DNA from: Haloarcula halobia | GTDB taxonomy: Archaea; Halobacteriota; Halobacteria; Halobacteriales; Haloarculaceae | Assembly: GCF_029338255.1 (NCBI RefSeq) | Contig: NZ_CP119787.1 | Coordinates: 930,001 to 994,000, forward strand | Reading direction: 5' to 3' | DNA: 64,000 nt | Shown: positions 61,758 through 64,000 of the stretch, in pieces | How the letters are laid out: every line of letters starts with the position of its first letter | How positions within the stretch are numbered: position 1 is the stretch's first letter | Position numbers and translations under genes: made by a program | The notes under the pieces: model-generated | The model's database searches: none | The model's input: only the letters and a program-made list of their open reading frames with translations | Told to the model about the DNA's origin: nothing

Positions 61758-63881
61758 TCACTCGCCGGCCAGCGTGTCGATTCGCTCCGCGGTCAGGGCG
61801 TCCAGTGAGACGACTGTCGCCGCAGTCTCGTCGGCCACGACGCCGACGAGTCCCGCACGCGTTCCCGCCCCCGCGTCGACGACGACGGTCCGGTCGGCCA
61901 CCGACCCGAGTCGTCGTGCGGCCTCCCGCGTGGCCGCTACCGGACTCCCGGACGCGGTGTTCGCCCGTCCGTCTGTGACGACCACGGCGATGCCGGCGTC
62001 GGGGTCGGTTCGAGCCAATACGTCGTGTGCGGCGGCAAGGCCGGCCGGGAGCGGCGTCCGGTCGCCGGTCGGCAGGTCCTTGAGGTGGCGAGCGGCCCGC
62101 GAGACGCTGTCGGTCGGTGGCAACACCACGTCCGCGTCCTCGCCCGCGAACGTGACGACCGACACCTCGTCGCGGGCCTGATAGGCGTCTTCGAGCAGTT
62201 CGAGGACGGTTCCTTTCGCCGCTCGCATCGCCGGGCGCATCGACGCGCTGGCGTCCAGTGCGAACACGACCAGCGTCTCGGCGTCGCTGACGCGGACCGA
62301 CTGTCGGAGGTCGCGCGCGTCGACGCGGCCGCGGCCCCGTCTCGCGGCTGCCCGAACCGACGCGGCCGCGTCGACCTCGTCGCCGGGACCGGCGCGCTGC
62401 GTCCGGACTGTCGCTCCTCGAGCCGTGCCCGTCGCCTCTGCTCGTCCGCTGGCGGCGTCACTGTCGGTGTCGACGGCCGGCGCCCCTACCTCCGGTGCAG
62501 TGCTGTCGCCGACCGCGACGCTGGACTGCCCGGGGAGGAGTGGGGTCGCGTCGTCGCCGTCGGTTTCCTCGTCGCCGTCGCGCGCCTGGGCATCGCTCTC
62601 GTTGTCGGCGGTGTCTGCTCCAGCCTCGGCTGGCGACGGTGAATCACCGTCGCTGTCGTCGGGCGCGTCGCACCCGGGACCGTCGGCCTCCGGTGGTTCC
62701 TGGTCGCCGTCGTCACCGCCTGGACCCGGCCCGGTCTCGGCCGTCTGGTCGTCTGCCCCGCCGGCTGAGTCGTCCGTAGCACCGTCCGGTGACGCAGCAT
62801 CGGGGTCGTCGTCGCTCTCGGTGCGCTCGCTTCGTTCATCGCTGTCGGCGTCTCCGCCACCGGACTCGTCTCCGAAGTGGTCCGCCAGGACGTCGTCGAG
62901 GTTGGGCGAGTCCTCGAACGGCGTGGACGCGAGCCGGTGGGGCAGCGCGAACTCGGCGGCGCGTTCGACGTCGGGTTCCAGGACCGTCGTCCGGCCGTCG
63001 AGCGCGGCGAAGACTCTGGCCGTGCGGGCCGTCGCGATGTCGCCCCGGTGCCCGTCGAGCCCGGCGTCCAGACAGAGCCGTGCGATCTGTTCGCGGAACT
63101 CGCGGGCGAGGTCGACCTCGTCGAGTCGGTCCCGGGCGGCCCGCAGGCGTTCGCCGGCCGGCCGTTCGTTCGACCGCCCCTCGGTTCCGTTCCCGTCGCC
63201 GAGCGCCCCGTCGATGATCGCCACGCGGTCGTCGACGTCCTCACACGCCGTCACCGTGGTCTGCAGGGCGAAGCGGTCCCGGAGCTGGGGTCGGAGGTCG
63301 CCCTCCTCGGGGTTCATGGTCCCGACGAGCGTGAACGTGGCGGGATGGGTCACGGTGACGCCGTCCCGTTCGACGCGGTTGATCCCGCTCGCGGCGGCGT
63401 CGAGCAGGACGTCGACCAGGTGGTCCTCGAGCAGGTTCACCTCGTCCACGTAGAGGATGCCGCGATTTGCCCGTGCGAGCAGTCCCGGGTCGAACTCGTG
63501 GTCCCCGGCCAGCGCGTCCGCGACCGAAAGCGTCCCGACCACCCGGTCCCGGGTCGCGCCGAGTGGGAGGGTCACGAGTGGCGCCGACCGCTCCTCGGCC
63601 GGCAGGCGCTCGCGACTGCGGCAGTCCGAGCACTGCCGACCGGGGTCGTCGGGTGGACACCCGTACGGACAGTCCGCGACCGCCCGCTGGGTCGGGAGAC
63701 ACTCGGCGAGTGCACGCACCGCCGTCGACTTGGCAGTCCCCTTCTCGCCGCGAATCAACAACCCGTCGAGCGAATCGTCCGCTGCGACGGCGAGGAGCGC
63801 GTCTTTGAGGTCGCGCTGCCTGACCACCGCCGCGAACGACGGTCCCTGCGAAGGTTTTTTGACCTCGCCGTATTCAACCAT
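61758..63881 (-). CDS. chlID: Cobaltochelatase subunit, ChlI-ChlD fusion type
   Basis: 707 residues: an AAA+ domain with Walker A GEKGTAKST (45-53), a cysteine cluster CPYGC...CSDC (Cys71, 75, 84, 87), Walker B GILYVDEVNLLED, a very acidic linker of about 110 residues, and a C-terminal VWA domain with MIDAS DASAS (about 543-547). The AAA+ plus VWA layout combines the ChlI and ChlD parts of metal chelatases; with CobN it would insert cobalt at the expense of ATP. Divergent from cobN across 35 bp. Confidence 0.92.
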   Translation of the reverse strand: MVEYGEVKKPSQGPSFAAVVRQRDLKDALLAVAADDSLDGLLIRGEKGTAKSTAVRALAECLPTQRAVADCPYGCPPDDPGRQCSDCRSRERLPAEERSAPLVTLPLGATRDRVVGTLSVADALAGDHEFDPGLLARANRGILYVDEVNLLEDHLVDVLLDAAASGINRVERDGVTVTHPATFTLVGTMNPEEGDLRPQLRDRFALQTTVTACEDVDDRVAIIDGALGDGNGTEGRSNERPAGERLRAARDRLDEVDLAREFREQIARLCLDAGLDGHRGDIATARTARVFAALDGRTTVLEPDVERAAEFALPHRLASTPFEDSPNLDDVLADHFGDESGGGDADSDERSERTESDDDPDAASPDGATDDSAGGADDQTAETGPGPGGDDGDQEPPEADGPGCDAPDDSDGDSPSPAEAGADTADNESDAQARDGDEETDGDDATPLLPGQSSVAVGDSTAPEVGAPAVDTDSDAASGRAEATGTARGATVRTQRAGPGDEVDAAASVRAAARRGRGRVDARDLRQSVRVSDAETLVVFALDASASMRPAMRAAKGTVLELLEDAYQARDEVSVVTFAGEDADVVLPPTDSVSRAARHLKDLPTGDRTPLPAGLAAAHDVLARTDPDAGIAVVVTDGRANTASGSPVAATREAARRLGSVADRTVVVDAGAGTRAGLVGVVADETAATVVSLDALTAERIDTLAGE

Positions 63882-63883
63882 AC

Positions 63884-63897
63884 TTGCATTAGTACAA
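63884..63897. promoter_or_regulatory. Shared cobalamin element in the chlID-cobN divergent promoter
   Basis: TTGCATTAGTACAA fits TTGYA-N4-TACAA. The minus-strand TTATTAAAT (63905-63913) lies at TATA distance from the chlID start, while the element itself covers the TATA position for cobN. Confidence 0.55.
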
Positions 63898-63916
63898 ACG
63901 GAGATTTAATAACGTT

Positions 63917-64000
63917 ATGCCACAGCTCGGACTCTACACCGCGACGGAGAACGAACTCGGGGCCGTCCAGCGCGCCGCCGGCGAGGTCGATGCCGACCTC
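63917..64000 (+). CDS. cobN: Cobaltochelatase subunit CobN, N-terminal fragment
   Basis: Only the first 28 residues are in the window: MPQLGLYTATENELGAV and QRAAGEVDADL. The GLYTATENELG head is the usual haloarchaeal CobN start. It is the large, ATP-dependent chelatase subunit that works with the neighbouring ChlID protein. The gene runs off the right edge. Confidence 0.78.
   Translation, partial: MPQLGLYTATENELGAVQRAAGEVDADL

Overview
The window comes from an extremely halophilic archaeon of the class Halobacteria, probably from the Haloarcula/Halomicrobium/Natronomonas side. The evidence is high GC, very acidic proteins, archaeal information-processing genes (split RNA polymerase A'/A'' and B'/B'' subunits, aEF-2, aEF-1alpha, aIF1, NOG1), F420 metabolism, many 1-4 bp gene overlaps, TATA-like boxes about 27 bp before starts, Tat-type lipoprotein signals and a PGF-CTERM tail. 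Genus placement is inference.

Layout. (1) 1-9.8 kb: lipoproteins, a DUF1810 protein, a RimK-type ligase, Hsp20, the glycolytic pair gap-pgk, riboflavin synthase, a PrsW-type membrane protease, pdxT and hisE, whose 3' end is partly duplicated downstream. (2) 9.8-13.4 kb: a divergent surface locus made of two paralogous membrane-anchored proteins (one with a cytoplasmic HTH, one with a PGF-CTERM) flanking a secreted acidic protein. (3) 13.5-26.7 kb: ASCH, NOG1, SIMPL, DUF389, EngB, aIF1, a moxR-DUF58-transglutaminase operon, mer-cofE, a phosphoesterase and small regulators. (4) 26.8-47.7 kb: a candidate small RNA, tRNA-Asp with broken tRNA 3'-end copies beside it, the rpoH-B''-B'-A'-A''-nusA-rps12-rps7 cluster (A'' carries a 491-residue intein in the trigger loop), a biotin ECF transporter bioY-M-N set into the cluster, a HEYAH zincin-like protein, aEF-2, an ACT protein plus homoserine dehydrogenase, aEF-1alpha and S10.

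(5) 47.85-52.06 kb: a tRNA-Ala(CGC) gene followed by four small cassettes: DUF433/DUF5615, HicB/HicA, a divergent HTH/unknown pair, and RHH/RelE. Internal junctions are marked by copies of the tRNA-Ala 3' end. Two of these copies share a 103-bp identical block with a 57-bp double-hairpin insertion. This tRNA-anchored series of toxin-antitoxin-like cassettes is the most unusual structure in the window.

(6) 52.08-64 kb: cobalamin synthesis by the early-cobalt route: an autoregulated HTH regulator, cbiT-cbiL-cbiF-cbiG-cbiH-cbiH, a [3Fe-4S]-type ferredoxin, a LAGLIDADG-like protein that has lost one catalytic acid, cbiX with a C-terminal Fe-S domain and DUF3209. Opposite these are the cobalt transporter cbtB-cbtA and a ChlI/ChlD-type chelatase subunit, then the start of cobN. 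Three cobalamin promoters share a related TTGYA-N4-TACAA-like element.
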